This document shows positions 33,516 to 41,020 of a stretch of 64,000 nucleotides of DNA, piece by piece. Location: NCBI GenBank assembly GCA_965116465.1, contig OZ220687.1, positions 1,364,001 to 1,428,000 of the forward strand, read 5' to 3'. Position 1 is the first letter of the stretch. Each line of letters starts with the position of its first letter. The notes beneath the pieces are model-generated. The model saw only the letters and a list, made by a program, of their open reading frames with translations. It was not told the DNA's origin and ran no database searches. The DNA comes from VXNF01 sp965116465. GTDB taxonomy: Bacteria; Actinomycetota; Acidimicrobiia; Acidimicrobiales; CATQHL01. The translations under genes and the position numbers were made by a program.

Positions 33516-35147
33516 CTACATCATGCCGCCCATGCCGCCCATGTCGCCGCCGGGGGGCATCGGCGGGGCGGGCTCGGGCTTGTCGGCCACGAGGCACTCG
33601 GTGGTCAGCAGCAGGGCCGCGATCGACGCCGCGTTCTGCAGCGCCGCACGGGTCACCATGGCCGGGTCGATGACGCCGGCGCCCGGCAGGTCCTCCAACT
33701 CGCCGGTCACGGCGTTGAAGCCCGTGGTGCCCTCGGCGCCGGCGACGCGGCGCACGATCACCGAGCCCTCGAAGCCGGCGTTCGCCGCGATCAGCTTCGT
33801 CGGCGTCTCCAGGGCCTTGTGCACCAGGCGGGCGCCGGTGGCCTCGTCGCCGGAGAGCTCCTCGGCGACCGCGGCGACGGCGTCACGGCAGCGCAGCAGG
33901 GCGGTGCCGCCGCCGGCCACGACGCCCTCCTCGATGGCGGCGCGGGTCGCCGACAGGGCGTCCTCGATGCGGTGCTTCTTCTCCTTCAGCTCCACCTCGG
34001 TGGCGGCGCCGACCTTCACGACCGCCACACCGCCGGCGAGCTTGGCGAGCCGCTCCTGCAGCTTCTCGCGGTCCCAGTCCGAGTCGGTGTTGTCGATCTC
34101 GGTGCGGATCTGGCGGATGCGGGCCGCCACGTCGGCGCGGTTGCCGGCACCCTCCACGATCGTGGTGTCGTCCTTGGTGACGACCACCTTGCGTGCCCGG
34201 CCCAGCAGGTCGAGGGTGACCCCGTCCAGCTTGATACCGACCTCCGGCGACACGACCTGGCCGCCGGTGAGGATCGCCATGTCGGCCAGCATCGCCTTGC
34301 GACGCTCGCCGAAGCCGGGGGCCTTCACCGACACGGAGGTGAACGTGCCGCGGATCTTGTTCACCACCAGTGTGGCCAGGGCCTCGCCCTCGGTGTCCTC
34401 GGCGACCACCAGCAGCGGCTTGCCGGTCTGCATGATCTTCTCGAGCACCGGCAGCAGGTCCTGCACGGCGGTGATCTTGGCCTGGTGGTACAGGATGTAC
34501 GGGTCGTCCAGCACCGCTTCCTGGCGCTCGGGGTCGGTCACGAAGTACGGCGACAGGAAGCCCTTGTCGAACTGCATGCCCTCGACGAAGTCGAGCTCCA
34601 TGCCGAAGGTGTTGGACTCCTCGACGGTCACGACACCGTCCTTGCCGACCTTGTCGATGGCGTCGGCGATGACGTCGCCCACGGCGGGATCGGCGGCGGA
34701 CAGGCCGGCCACCTGGGCGATCTCCTTCTTGTCCTCGATGTGGGTGGCCATCGAGGCGATGGCGTCGGTGGCGGCTGCGACCGCCTTCTCGATGCCCCGC
34801 TTCAGGCCCGTGGGCGAGGCGCCGGCGGCCACGTTGCGCAGACCCTCGTTCACGAGCGACTGGGCCAGCACGGTGGCCGTGGTGGTGCCGTCGCCGGCCA
34901 CGTCGTTGGTCTTGGTGGCGACCTCCTTGACGAGCTGCGCCCCCATGTTCTCGAACTGGTCCTCGATCTCGACCTCACGGGCGATCGAGACGCCGTCGTT
35001 GGTGATTGTGGGTGCGCCGAACTTCTTGTCGAGGACCACGTTGCGGCCCTTGGGGCCCAGCGTGACCTTGACGGTGTCGGCGAGCTGGTTGACGCCGGCC
35101 TCGAGGGCCTTGCGGGCGTCGTCGTCGAACTTCAACAGGGTTGTCAT
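33516..35147 (-). CDS. groL: Chaperonin GroEL, copy 1 (543 aa)
   Basis: Full-length HSP60 that folds client proteins in an ATP-driven double ring. The N-terminus (LKFDDDARKALEAGVNQLAD), ATP-site GDGTTTATVLA, and TLVVNKIRGTF are typical. The C-terminus is the Gly-Met tail GGDMGGMGGMM. It lies 67 bp downstream of groES in one operon under a CIRCE element. AAGGAG precedes the ATG by 12 nt. Confidence 0.97.
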   Translation of the reverse strand: MTTLLKFDDDARKALEAGVNQLADTVKVTLGPKGRNVVLDKKFGAPTITNDGVSIAREVEIEDQFENMGAQLVKEVATKTNDVAGDGTTTATVLAQSLVNEGLRNVAAGASPTGLKRGIEKAVAAATDAIASMATHIEDKKEIAQVAGLSAADPAVGDVIADAIDKVGKDGVVTVEESNTFGMELDFVEGMQFDKGFLSPYFVTDPERQEAVLDDPYILYHQAKITAVQDLLPVLEKIMQTGKPLLVVAEDTEGEALATLVVNKIRGTFTSVSVKAPGFGERRKAMLADMAILTGGQVVSPEVGIKLDGVTLDLLGRARKVVVTKDDTTIVEGAGNRADVAARIRQIRTEIDNTDSDWDREKLQERLAKLAGGVAVVKVGAATEVELKEKKHRIEDALSATRAAIEEGVVAGGGTALLRCRDAVAAVAEELSGDEATGARLVHKALETPTKLIAANAGFEGSVIVRRVAGAEGTTGFNAVTGELEDLPGAGVIDPAMVTRAALQNAASIAALLLTTECLVADKPEPAPPMPPGGDMGGMGGMM

Positions 35148-35214
35148 GGGGTGTCGGTGACTCCTTCGTGTAGGGCCGTCGTGCGGCGTGCGATCCCGGC
35201 GGTTTGCGGGACGC

Positions 35215-35505
35215 TCAGCCGACGGTGGCCAGCACGTCGCGGGCCGACAGGATCAGCAGGTCCTCGCCGCCGACGGTGATCTCGGTGCCGCCGAACTTGC
35301 TGTAGACCACGGTGTCGCCGACGCTCACGTCGAGGCCGATGAGCTCACCGGTTTGCTCGGAACGCTTGCCCGGACCGACTGCGAGCACCTCGCCCTGCTG
35401 GGGCTTCTCCTTGGCGGTGTCGGGAATCACGAGACCGCTGGCGGTAACTTCCTCGGACTCGCTGGGCCGTACGACGATACGGTCCTCGAGGGGCTGAAGG
35501 TTCAT
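35215..35505 (-). CDS. groES: Co-chaperonin GroES (96 aa)
   Basis: The lid of the GroEL chamber. ATG 35505 (MNLQPLEDRIVVRP) is preceded by GGGAGAG; the longer frame to 35814 runs through promoter and repeats and is not used. The mobile loop (VTASGLVIPDTAKEKPQQGEV) and GDTVVYSKFGGTEI are typical. The promoter and CIRCE lie 40-90 bp upstream. Confidence 0.97.
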   Translation of the reverse strand: MNLQPLEDRIVVRPSESEEVTASGLVIPDTAKEKPQQGEVLAVGPGKRSEQTGELIGLDVSVGDTVVYSKFGGTEITVGGEDLLILSARDVLATVG

Positions 35506-35543
35506 TTGCTCTCCCTTTGGTTCAATGGCTAGTGGTTCAGTGG

Positions 35544-35597
35544 CTAGCACTCTCGATCTGAGACTGCTAAACATACCGACCGCTCGGGAGATACCAA
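35544..35597 (-). promoter_or_regulatory. groES-groL promoter with CIRCE element
   Basis: The minus strand reads TTGGTA (35597-35592), 16 bp, TATGTT (35575-35570), then CIRCE TTAGCAGTC-N9-GAGTGCTAG (35570-35544). CIRCE directly after the -10 implies HrcA repression released by heat. One arm base differs from consensus. Confidence 0.88.
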
Positions 35598-35679
35598 CCT
35601 CGGCGAGCGGCTCGGGCGCTCGGGGATGCACGGGCCGGGGCGGGCGCCGGAGGGCGCGCCGGAACCCGGCGGCGGCGCC

Positions 35680-35841
35680 GAGCCCGACGTCCCGACGGAA
35701 CCCGACGGACGGCCAGAACCCGACGACGGGGCCGAGCCCGACGTCCCGACGGAACCCGACGGACGGCCAGAACCCGGCGGCGGAGCCGAGCCCGACGTCC
35801 CGACGGAACCCCACGGACGGCCAGAACCCGACGACGGGGCC
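35680..35841. repeat. Three 54-bp tandem repeats abutting tRNA-Thr
   Basis: Units start at 35680, 35734 and 35788, and the next register (35842) runs into the tRNA 3' end, which shares the unit's first bases (gagcccga). A partial unit may precede 35680. Confidence 0.85.
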
Positions 35842-35842
35842 G

Positions 35843-35916
35843 AGCCCGAGGTGGGAATCGAACCCACTACCTCCGGTTTACAAGACCGGTGCTCTGGCCA
35901 GGTGAGCTACTCGGGC
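35843..35916 (-). tRNA. tRNA-Thr (anticodon TGT)
   Basis: Acceptor stem GCCCGAG/CTCGGGC, anticodon stem CCGGT/ACCGG with loop CTTGTAA, T arm GTGGG-TTCGATT-CCCAC. CCA is not encoded. Confidence 0.95.
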
Positions 35917-36077
35917 GGCACGCCCCAGCCTACGAGCCGGGCCGGCCCGCCATGAGGCTGACCCCACCGATCGACCGCCCGGCACGGCGTCGCGCCGCAT
36001 GCCCGGATATGACCCAACTGTGGCTTGGACGCGTCTAGCCTGTCCGCAATGCCTCCCAGCCGTATGGCATCGCGCCC

Positions 36078-36689
36078 ATGAATGCCCTGCGTGGCGCCAT
36101 CGTCGTCATCATCGCCCTCGTGATCGCCGTGGTGATCCTGGCGCGCGGGCTCGACGACGCCGAGACCACCAACGAGCCCGTGGCCACCACCGACACGACC
36201 GCGGCCGGCGCCCCGCCCGCCGAGGCGCCGCCCCCGCCGCCCGAACCGGCGCCCGCGCCGGCCGATCCGGCGCCCGCGGCCGAACCGACGCCGGCGCCGC
36301 CGACCGCGCAGGCGGAACTGCCGCCGGTCGCCCCCGACGACATGTTCGACGACCCGCCCCCGCCGCCCCCGCCGACCCACAACCGCGACGAGGTGCGGGT
36401 GCTCGTCGCCAACGGCACCACCGTCTGCGGCGCCGCGGGCCGGCTCGCCACGTCGCTCAGCGCCCAGGGGTACAACGTGCTGCCGGCGACCAACGCCGAC
36501 AACGCCGCCGAGATCTCCTCCGTCTACTACGTGGACCAGTACGGCGCCGACGCCGGCGTGGTGGCCTCGCTGATCCAGGTGCCGTCCAGCCAGGTGCTGC
36601 CACTGCCGGCCTCGCCCCCGACGGCGCCCGGCGACGCCCACGTCGTCATCCACATCGGCGCCGACGACCTGGCCCAGCCCAACTGCTGA
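36078..36689 (+). CDS. LytR_C domain membrane protein (203 aa)
   Basis: An N-terminal transmembrane helix (AIVVIIALVIAVVILARGL), a Pro/Ala-rich linker and a C-terminal LytR_C-like domain (VRVLVANGTTVCGAAGRLATSL, VYYVDQYGADAGVVASLI). Such domains occur at the end of LytR-CpsA-Psr wall-polymer ligases; here it stands alone. ATG 36078 overlaps the TGA of a 10-codon ORF (36049-36081) that has a -10 (tagcct, 36036-36041) 7 nt before its ATG, suggesting a leaderless coupling leader. Confidence 0.82.
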   Translation: MNALRGAIVVIIALVIAVVILARGLDDAETTNEPVATTDTTAAGAPPAEAPPPPPEPAPAPADPAPAAEPTPAPPTAQAELPPVAPDDMFDDPPPPPPPTHNRDEVRVLVANGTTVCGAAGRLATSLSAQGYNVLPATNADNAAEISSVYYVDQYGADAGVVASLIQVPSSQVLPLPASPPTAPGDAHVVIHIGADDLAQPNC

Positions 36690-36749
36690 GGCCCCGCCGG
36701 GGCCGTTCGCCACCGCCAGCAGGACGGAACCACCGGCGGGACGGCGCAC

Positions 36750-37796
36750 ATGGGCCCGCCACCCGAACCCGGGCAGGCCGCAACCCCTGCGGATGAGCCG
36801 CCGCGGCCCCGCCTGCTGGCCGCACCCGACAAGTTCAAGGGCACCGCGTCGGCGGCCGACATCGCCGCCGCCGCCTGCCGGGCGGCCCAAGCCGCCGGCT
36901 GGGACGCCGAGGCGCTGCCCATGGCCGACGGGGGCGAGGGCACCCTGGCGGCACTCGGAGGGGCGAACCGCCGCACCGTGGTCACGGACCCGCTGGGCGA
37001 CCCGGTGGAGGCCGGCTGGCGGCTCGACGGCGACCTGGCGGTCATCGAGATGGCCGAGGCCTCGGGGCTGCAACTCGTCGGCGGCGCCGGCGGGAACGAC
37101 GCCCTGGCGGCCTCCACCTACGGCACGGGCGAGCTCATCGAGGCGGCGTTGGAGCGGGGCGCCCGGCGGATCATCGTCTGCGTCGGCGGCTCGGCCACGA
37201 CCGACGGCGGGTTCGGGGCGCTGCGGGCGCTGCTGCCGGGCCACCGCCTGCGGGGCGTGGAGCTGGTGGTGGCCTGCGACGTGCGCACCCGCTTCTGCGA
37301 CGCCGCGGAGGTGTTCGGACCCCAGAAGGGCGCCACGCCGGCGGAGGTGAAGCTGCTGCGGCGGCGCCTGGAGCGGCTGGTGGACATGTACGCCGCCGAG
37401 TACGGGGTCGACGTGGCCGACCTGCCGGGTGCGGGCGCCGCCGGCGGGCTGGCCGGCGGGCTGGCCGCCCTCGGCGCCCAACTCGTCGAGGGCTTCGAGG
37501 TGGTGGCCGCCGAGACCGGTCTGGCCGAGCGCCTCGAGGGCGCCGACCTGGTGGTGACCGGCGAGGGCCTGCTGGACGCCGAGTCGTTCAACGGCAAGGT
37601 GGTGGGGGGCGTGTGCGAACTGGCGGAGAGTCTGGGCGTGCCGGTGGTGGCCGTGGCGGGGGCCGTGGACGGAGCCGCGCCGGCGCCGCCGACGGTGCCG
37701 GTGCTGTCACTCAGCGACCGCTTCGGCCCCGACCGAGCCTTCGCCGAACCGGCCACCTGCGTGGAACAGCTACTGGCCGAGCACCTGTCGGGTTAG
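36750..37796 (+). CDS. glxK: Glycerate 2-kinase, GlxK type (348 aa)
   Basis: Phosphorylates D-glycerate with ATP. Family signatures: LLAAPDKFKGTASA, PMADGGEGTL, IVCVGGSATTDGGFGAL, VVACDVRTRF, GPQKGATPAEV and LVVTGEGLLDAESFNGK. Length is near the usual 370-380. The first about 25 residues are a Pro-rich extension, so a start nearer 36810 is possible. A 28-bp palindrome follows the stop. Confidence 0.92.
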   Translation: MGPPPEPGQAATPADEPPRPRLLAAPDKFKGTASAADIAAAACRAAQAAGWDAEALPMADGGEGTLAALGGANRRTVVTDPLGDPVEAGWRLDGDLAVIEMAEASGLQLVGGAGGNDALAASTYGTGELIEAALERGARRIIVCVGGSATTDGGFGALRALLPGHRLRGVELVVACDVRTRFCDAAEVFGPQKGATPAEVKLLRRRLERLVDMYAAEYGVDVADLPGAGAAGGLAGGLAALGAQLVEGFEVVAAETGLAERLEGADLVVTGEGLLDAESFNGKVVGGVCELAESLGVPVVAVAGAVDGAAPAPPTVPVLSLSDRFGPDRAFAEPATCVEQLLAEHLSG

Positions 37797-37800
37797 CGGC

Positions 37801-37828
37801 CCCCTACTGGCCCTAGGGCCAGTAGGGG
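37801..37828. terminator. Perfect 28-bp palindrome after glxK
   Basis: Two 14-bp arms (ccccTACTGGCCCT and its complement) meet without a spacer, 4 bp after the glxK stop. No T-run follows. It could be a terminator-like hairpin or an operator for the gene at 37918. Confidence 0.5.
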
Positions 37829-37917
37829 CTAGGGGATCTGTGGGCGCCCGGGCGGCGCTGCCGGTCGGGGCCACCGGCGAGCGGGGGCTGGGGGGCGGCT
37901 CGGTAGCATGTTGGGCC

Positions 37918-38202
37918 ATGACTGTGACCGTGCGCATCCCCACCACACTGCGGCCCCTCACTGCGGGCGCGGCGACCGTCAGCACCAGCGGTGCCACCGT
38001 GGCAGCCGTGCTGGACGACCTGGAGGCGCGCCATCCCGGCCTGCGCGAGCGGGTCCTGGACGAGTCGGGCGCGCTGCGGCGGTTCGTGAACGTCTTCCTG
38101 GACGACGAGGACGTGCGCTTTCTCGACGGTCCCGCCACCTCAGTACCGGCGGGCTCCACCGTCGCCATCGTCCCCGCAGTAGCCGGCGGCGCCGAGGTCT
38201 AG
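37918..38202 (+). CDS. CysO-like sulfur carrier protein (94 aa)
   Basis: A ubiquitin-fold MoaD/ThiS protein closely matching mycobacterial CysO (VTVRIPTTLRPLT, FVNVFLDDEDVRFL, VAIVPAVAGG). CysO carries sulfide as a C-terminal thiocarboxylate for cysteine synthesis by CysM. Here three residues, AEV, follow the Gly-Gly, so activation would need trimming, as by a Mec-type JAMM protease. No cysM or mec gene is in the window. ATG 37918 is supported by a -10 (tagcat) 8 nt upstream, probably leaderless; the longer frame from 37840 is not used. Confidence 0.85.
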   Translation: MTVTVRIPTTLRPLTAGAATVSTSGATVAAVLDDLEARHPGLRERVLDESGALRRFVNVFLDDEDVRFLDGPATSVPAGSTVAIVPAVAGGAEV

Positions 38203-38221
38203 CCGAGGCTTATAGGTGTCC

Positions 38222-38360
38222 TTGCCGCGCCGTTCCTAGCCGCTCCAAGCCGCACCGCTCCAAGCCAATCCATACCAGCCGGGCCGCGCCTTGCCGAGCC
38301 TCGCCACGCCATGCCTCGCCTCGCGGAGCCAATCCTCGCCACGCCTCAGCAAGCCGAGCT
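38222..38360. repeat. Pentamer-periodic NNNCC array (GGNNN on minus strand)
   Basis: Eleven consecutive pentamers ending in CC (38222-38276), a 1-nt slip, then about 15 more from 38281, nearly all ending CC. The other three bases vary freely. The minus strand therefore reads GGNNN repeatedly, ideal for two-tier G-quadruplexes. It is non-coding. From 38360 to 38518 short GCC-rich repeats (ccgccaccggtagcgccgcc) continue, without a gene. Confidence 0.85.
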
Positions 38361-38518
38361 TATCGGCGTCCTGGCCGGGCAGGCGCAGACTCGTGAGGGC
38401 GGGGATGCCGGTGGACGCCGTAGGCGGCCATTTCTAGGCCGCCGGAGCGCCACCGGTAGCGCCGCCCGGACCGCCACCGGTAGCGCCGCCCGGACCGCCA
38501 CCAACCGGCTGGGGCATG

Positions 38519-38574
38519 TTGGGGAGTGTGCAGGCCGACCGTAGGCTCTAGCAGTCTCAGATCGAGAGTGCTAG
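38519..38574 (+). promoter_or_regulatory. groL2 promoter with CIRCE element
   Basis: ttgggg (38519-38524), 17-bp spacer, taggct (38542-38547), then CIRCE CTAGCAGTC-N9-GAGTGCTAG (38548-38574). The CIRCE spacer is identical to that upstream of groES. HrcA control is inferred. Confidence 0.88.
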
Positions 38575-38605
38575 TACACCGACTCTGCCACGGAGGAAAT
38601 CCAGC

Positions 38606-40234
38606 ATGCCCAAGATCATCGCCTACGACGAACAGGCTCGCCGTTCGCTCGAAGCAGGGATGAACCAGCTCGCCGACGCCGTCCGCGTGACGCTCGGCCC
38701 GAAGGGTCGCAACGTCGTCCTGGAGAAGAAGTGGGGCGCCCCGACCATCACCAACGACGGCGTGTCGATCGCCAAGGAGATCGACCTCGAGAACCCGTAC
38801 GAGAAGATCGGCGCCGAACTGGTCAAGGAGGTCGCCAAGAAGACCGACGACGTGGCCGGCGACGGCACCACCACCGCCACCGTGCTCGCCTGGGCGATGG
38901 TGCGTGAAGGCCTGCGGAACGTGGCCGCCGGCGCCTCCCCCATGGCCATCAAGGCCGGCATCGAGGCCGGCGTGGACGCCGCGGTGGGCGCCATCGGCGA
39001 GCAGTCCGTCGACGTGGAGTCCAAGGACCAGGTCGCCTCGGTGGCCGCCATCTCCGCAGCCGACGACGAGATCGGCGAGCAGATCGCCGAGGCCATCGAC
39101 AAGGTGGGCAAGGACGGCGTCATCACCGTCGAGGAGTCGCAGACGTTCGGCATGGAGATGGACCTCGTCGAGGGCATGCGCTTCGACAAGGGCTACATCT
39201 CGCCCTACTTCGTGACCGACGCCGAGCGCATGGAAGCCGTGCTCGACGACCCGTACCTGCTGCTGGTCAGCTCCAAGATCACCGCCGTGCGCGACATCGT
39301 GCCGGTGCTGGAGAAGGTCATGCAGGCGGGCCGGCCGCTGCTGATCATCGCCGAGGACACCGAGGGCGAGGCGCTGGCCACCCTCGTCGTCAACAAGATC
39401 CGGGGCACGTTCGCCTCGGTCGCGGTGAAGGCCCCCGGCTTCGGCGACCGCCGCAAGGCGATGCTGGCCGACATGGCCATCCTCACCGGCGGCCAGGTCA
39501 TCTCCGAGGACGTCGGGCTGAAGCTCGAGAACACCAGCCTCGACCTGCTGGGCCGGGCCCGCAAGGTGGTCGTCACCAAGGACGAGACCACCATCGTGGA
39601 GGGCGCCGGCAGCAAGGCCGACGTGGACGGGCGCATCCGCCAGATCCAGCAGGAGATCGAGAACACCGACTCCGACTACGACCGGGAGAAGCTGCAGGAG
39701 CGCCTCGCCAAGCTCTCCGGCGGCGTGGCCGTGCTGAAGGTCGGCGCCGCCACCGAGGTGGAGCTGAAGGAGAAGAAGCACCGCATCGAGGACGCCGTCA
39801 GCACCACCAAGGCCGCCATCGAGGAAGGCGTCGTGGCCGGCGGGGGCGTGACGCTGCTGCGGGCGCAGGCCGCCGTGGAGGACGCCGCGGCCAGCCTGGA
39901 CGACCCCGACGCCGCCACCGGGGCGCGCATCGTGGCCCGGGCGCTGCAGGCGCCGCTGCACCAGATCGCCGTCAACGCCGGCATGGAGGGCGGCGTGGTC
40001 GTCGAGCACGTGCGCGGCCTCGACGGCAGCGAGGGGCTCAACGCCGCCACCGGCGAGTACGAGGACCTCACCGCGGCCGGCATCATCGACGCCGCCAAGG
40101 TGACCCGCTCGGCGCTGCAGAACGCCGGGTCGGTGGCCGGGCTGTTCCTCACCACCGAGGCGGTCGTGGCCGACAAGCCCGAGGAGGACGGCGCGGGCGC
40201 CCCCGGCGGCGGCATGCCCGACATGGACTTCTAG
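38606..40234 (+). CDS. groL: Chaperonin GroEL, copy 2 (542 aa)
   Basis: Full-length HSP60 with intact GDGTTTATVLA and TLVVNKIRGTFASV motifs; the C-terminus GGGMPDMDF lacks the long Gly-Met tail of copy 1. No groES is adjacent, so it presumably shares the lid encoded at 35215. GGAGG precedes the ATG. Two chaperonins are common in actinobacteria, with differing client sets. Confidence 0.97.
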   Translation: MPKIIAYDEQARRSLEAGMNQLADAVRVTLGPKGRNVVLEKKWGAPTITNDGVSIAKEIDLENPYEKIGAELVKEVAKKTDDVAGDGTTTATVLAWAMVREGLRNVAAGASPMAIKAGIEAGVDAAVGAIGEQSVDVESKDQVASVAAISAADDEIGEQIAEAIDKVGKDGVITVEESQTFGMEMDLVEGMRFDKGYISPYFVTDAERMEAVLDDPYLLLVSSKITAVRDIVPVLEKVMQAGRPLLIIAEDTEGEALATLVVNKIRGTFASVAVKAPGFGDRRKAMLADMAILTGGQVISEDVGLKLENTSLDLLGRARKVVVTKDETTIVEGAGSKADVDGRIRQIQQEIENTDSDYDREKLQERLAKLSGGVAVLKVGAATEVELKEKKHRIEDAVSTTKAAIEEGVVAGGGVTLLRAQAAVEDAAASLDDPDAATGARIVARALQAPLHQIAVNAGMEGGVVVEHVRGLDGSEGLNAATGEYEDLTAAGIIDAAKVTRSALQNAGSVAGLFLTTEAVVADKPEEDGAGAPGGGMPDMDF

Positions 40235-40286
40235 GGGTTCCGACCTCGAGAGTTTCGCCGCCGAGTAGCCGGCACTTTCGGACCAT

Positions 40287-40312
40287 GGATTCCGGCCTTC
40301 GCCGGAATGACG
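40287..40312. repeat. Dispersed 26-bp intergenic palindrome
   Basis: A perfect family copy (ggattccggccttcgccgga plus atgacg) between groL2 and the nitrobindin gene. Confidence 0.85.
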
Positions 40313-40359
40313 ATGCCGCCCGGATGGAGCCCTGCTCGGTCGTGTGCTAGAGCAGTCCG

Positions 40360-40917
40360 ATGGAACTGCATCCGGCCGTTGAGCATCTTGCCCCGCTGCT
40401 GGGGACCTGGCGGGGCGGCGGCCGGGGCGACTACCCGACGATCGAGCCCTTCGAGTACACCGAGGAGGTCACGATCGGCCACGTCGGCAAGCCGTTCCTG
40501 GCGTACGGCCAGCGGACCAGGGGCGCCGACGGTGCGCCGCTGCACGCCGAGTCGGGCTACCTGCGCCCTGCCGACGACCGGGGCCTGGAACTACTGGTGG
40601 TGCATCCCAGCGGCATCGCCGAGGTGCTCGTCGGCGACGTGACCGACACCCACTACGGCCTACTGGTGGTGCTGCGCGCCGGCGCCGGCAGACCGACGGC
40701 GCCGTGCTGCGACGAGGACGGTCCCGAGGCCGCCGGGGACGCCGGCCGGGTCGGCACCAAGGGCCGGGTGGTCCTGGCGCCGACCGCCAAGCGGGTGGAC
40801 GCCACCGAGCGCCGCATCTCCGTCGACGGCGACACGATGCGCTACGAGGTGCACATGTCCGCCGTCGGCGAGCCCATGACCCCCCACTTGGAGGCCACCC
40901 TCCAGCGCGCCGACTGA
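40360..40917 (+). CDS. Nitrobindin-like heme-binding beta-barrel protein (185 aa)
   Basis: Lipocalin-like fold recognised from LLGTWRGGGRGDYPTIEPFEY near the N-terminus and HYGLLVV later. The near-C-terminal MTPHLEATLQR contains a His in the place of the usual heme ligand. Homologues bind heme and handle nitric oxide or peroxynitrite. An insert of about 20 residues (CCDEDGPEAAGDAGRVG) with adjacent cysteines is unusual. Cytoplasmic. Confidence 0.85.
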   Translation: MELHPAVEHLAPLLGTWRGGGRGDYPTIEPFEYTEEVTIGHVGKPFLAYGQRTRGADGAPLHAESGYLRPADDRGLELLVVHPSGIAEVLVGDVTDTHYGLLVVLRAGAGRPTAPCCDEDGPEAAGDAGRVGTKGRVVLAPTAKRVDATERRISVDGDTMRYEVHMSAVGEPMTPHLEATLQRAD

Positions 40918-41020
40918 GCCGCTGGGCGCGGCGGCGCCCCGCCTCCCGGGTTGGGTGACGGGGCGCCGGTATATCGCTTGTCCGGTCGGGGCCGGGATCT
41001 CCCGGCGCCCGCGGCCCCGG

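Noticed and set aside
35544..35867. Repeat-rich ORFs upstream of groES (GFRRDVGLG repeats)
   Set aside because: They cross the groES promoter and CIRCE element, lack a Shine-Dalgarno, and are explained by the 54-bp tandem repeats.
40287..40312. Small peptides of the VIPAKAGI / MDSGLRRND type
   Set aside because: These are translations of the dispersed palindrome, not genes; the same applies at 8369, 12033, 45914, 61646, 62836 and 62949.
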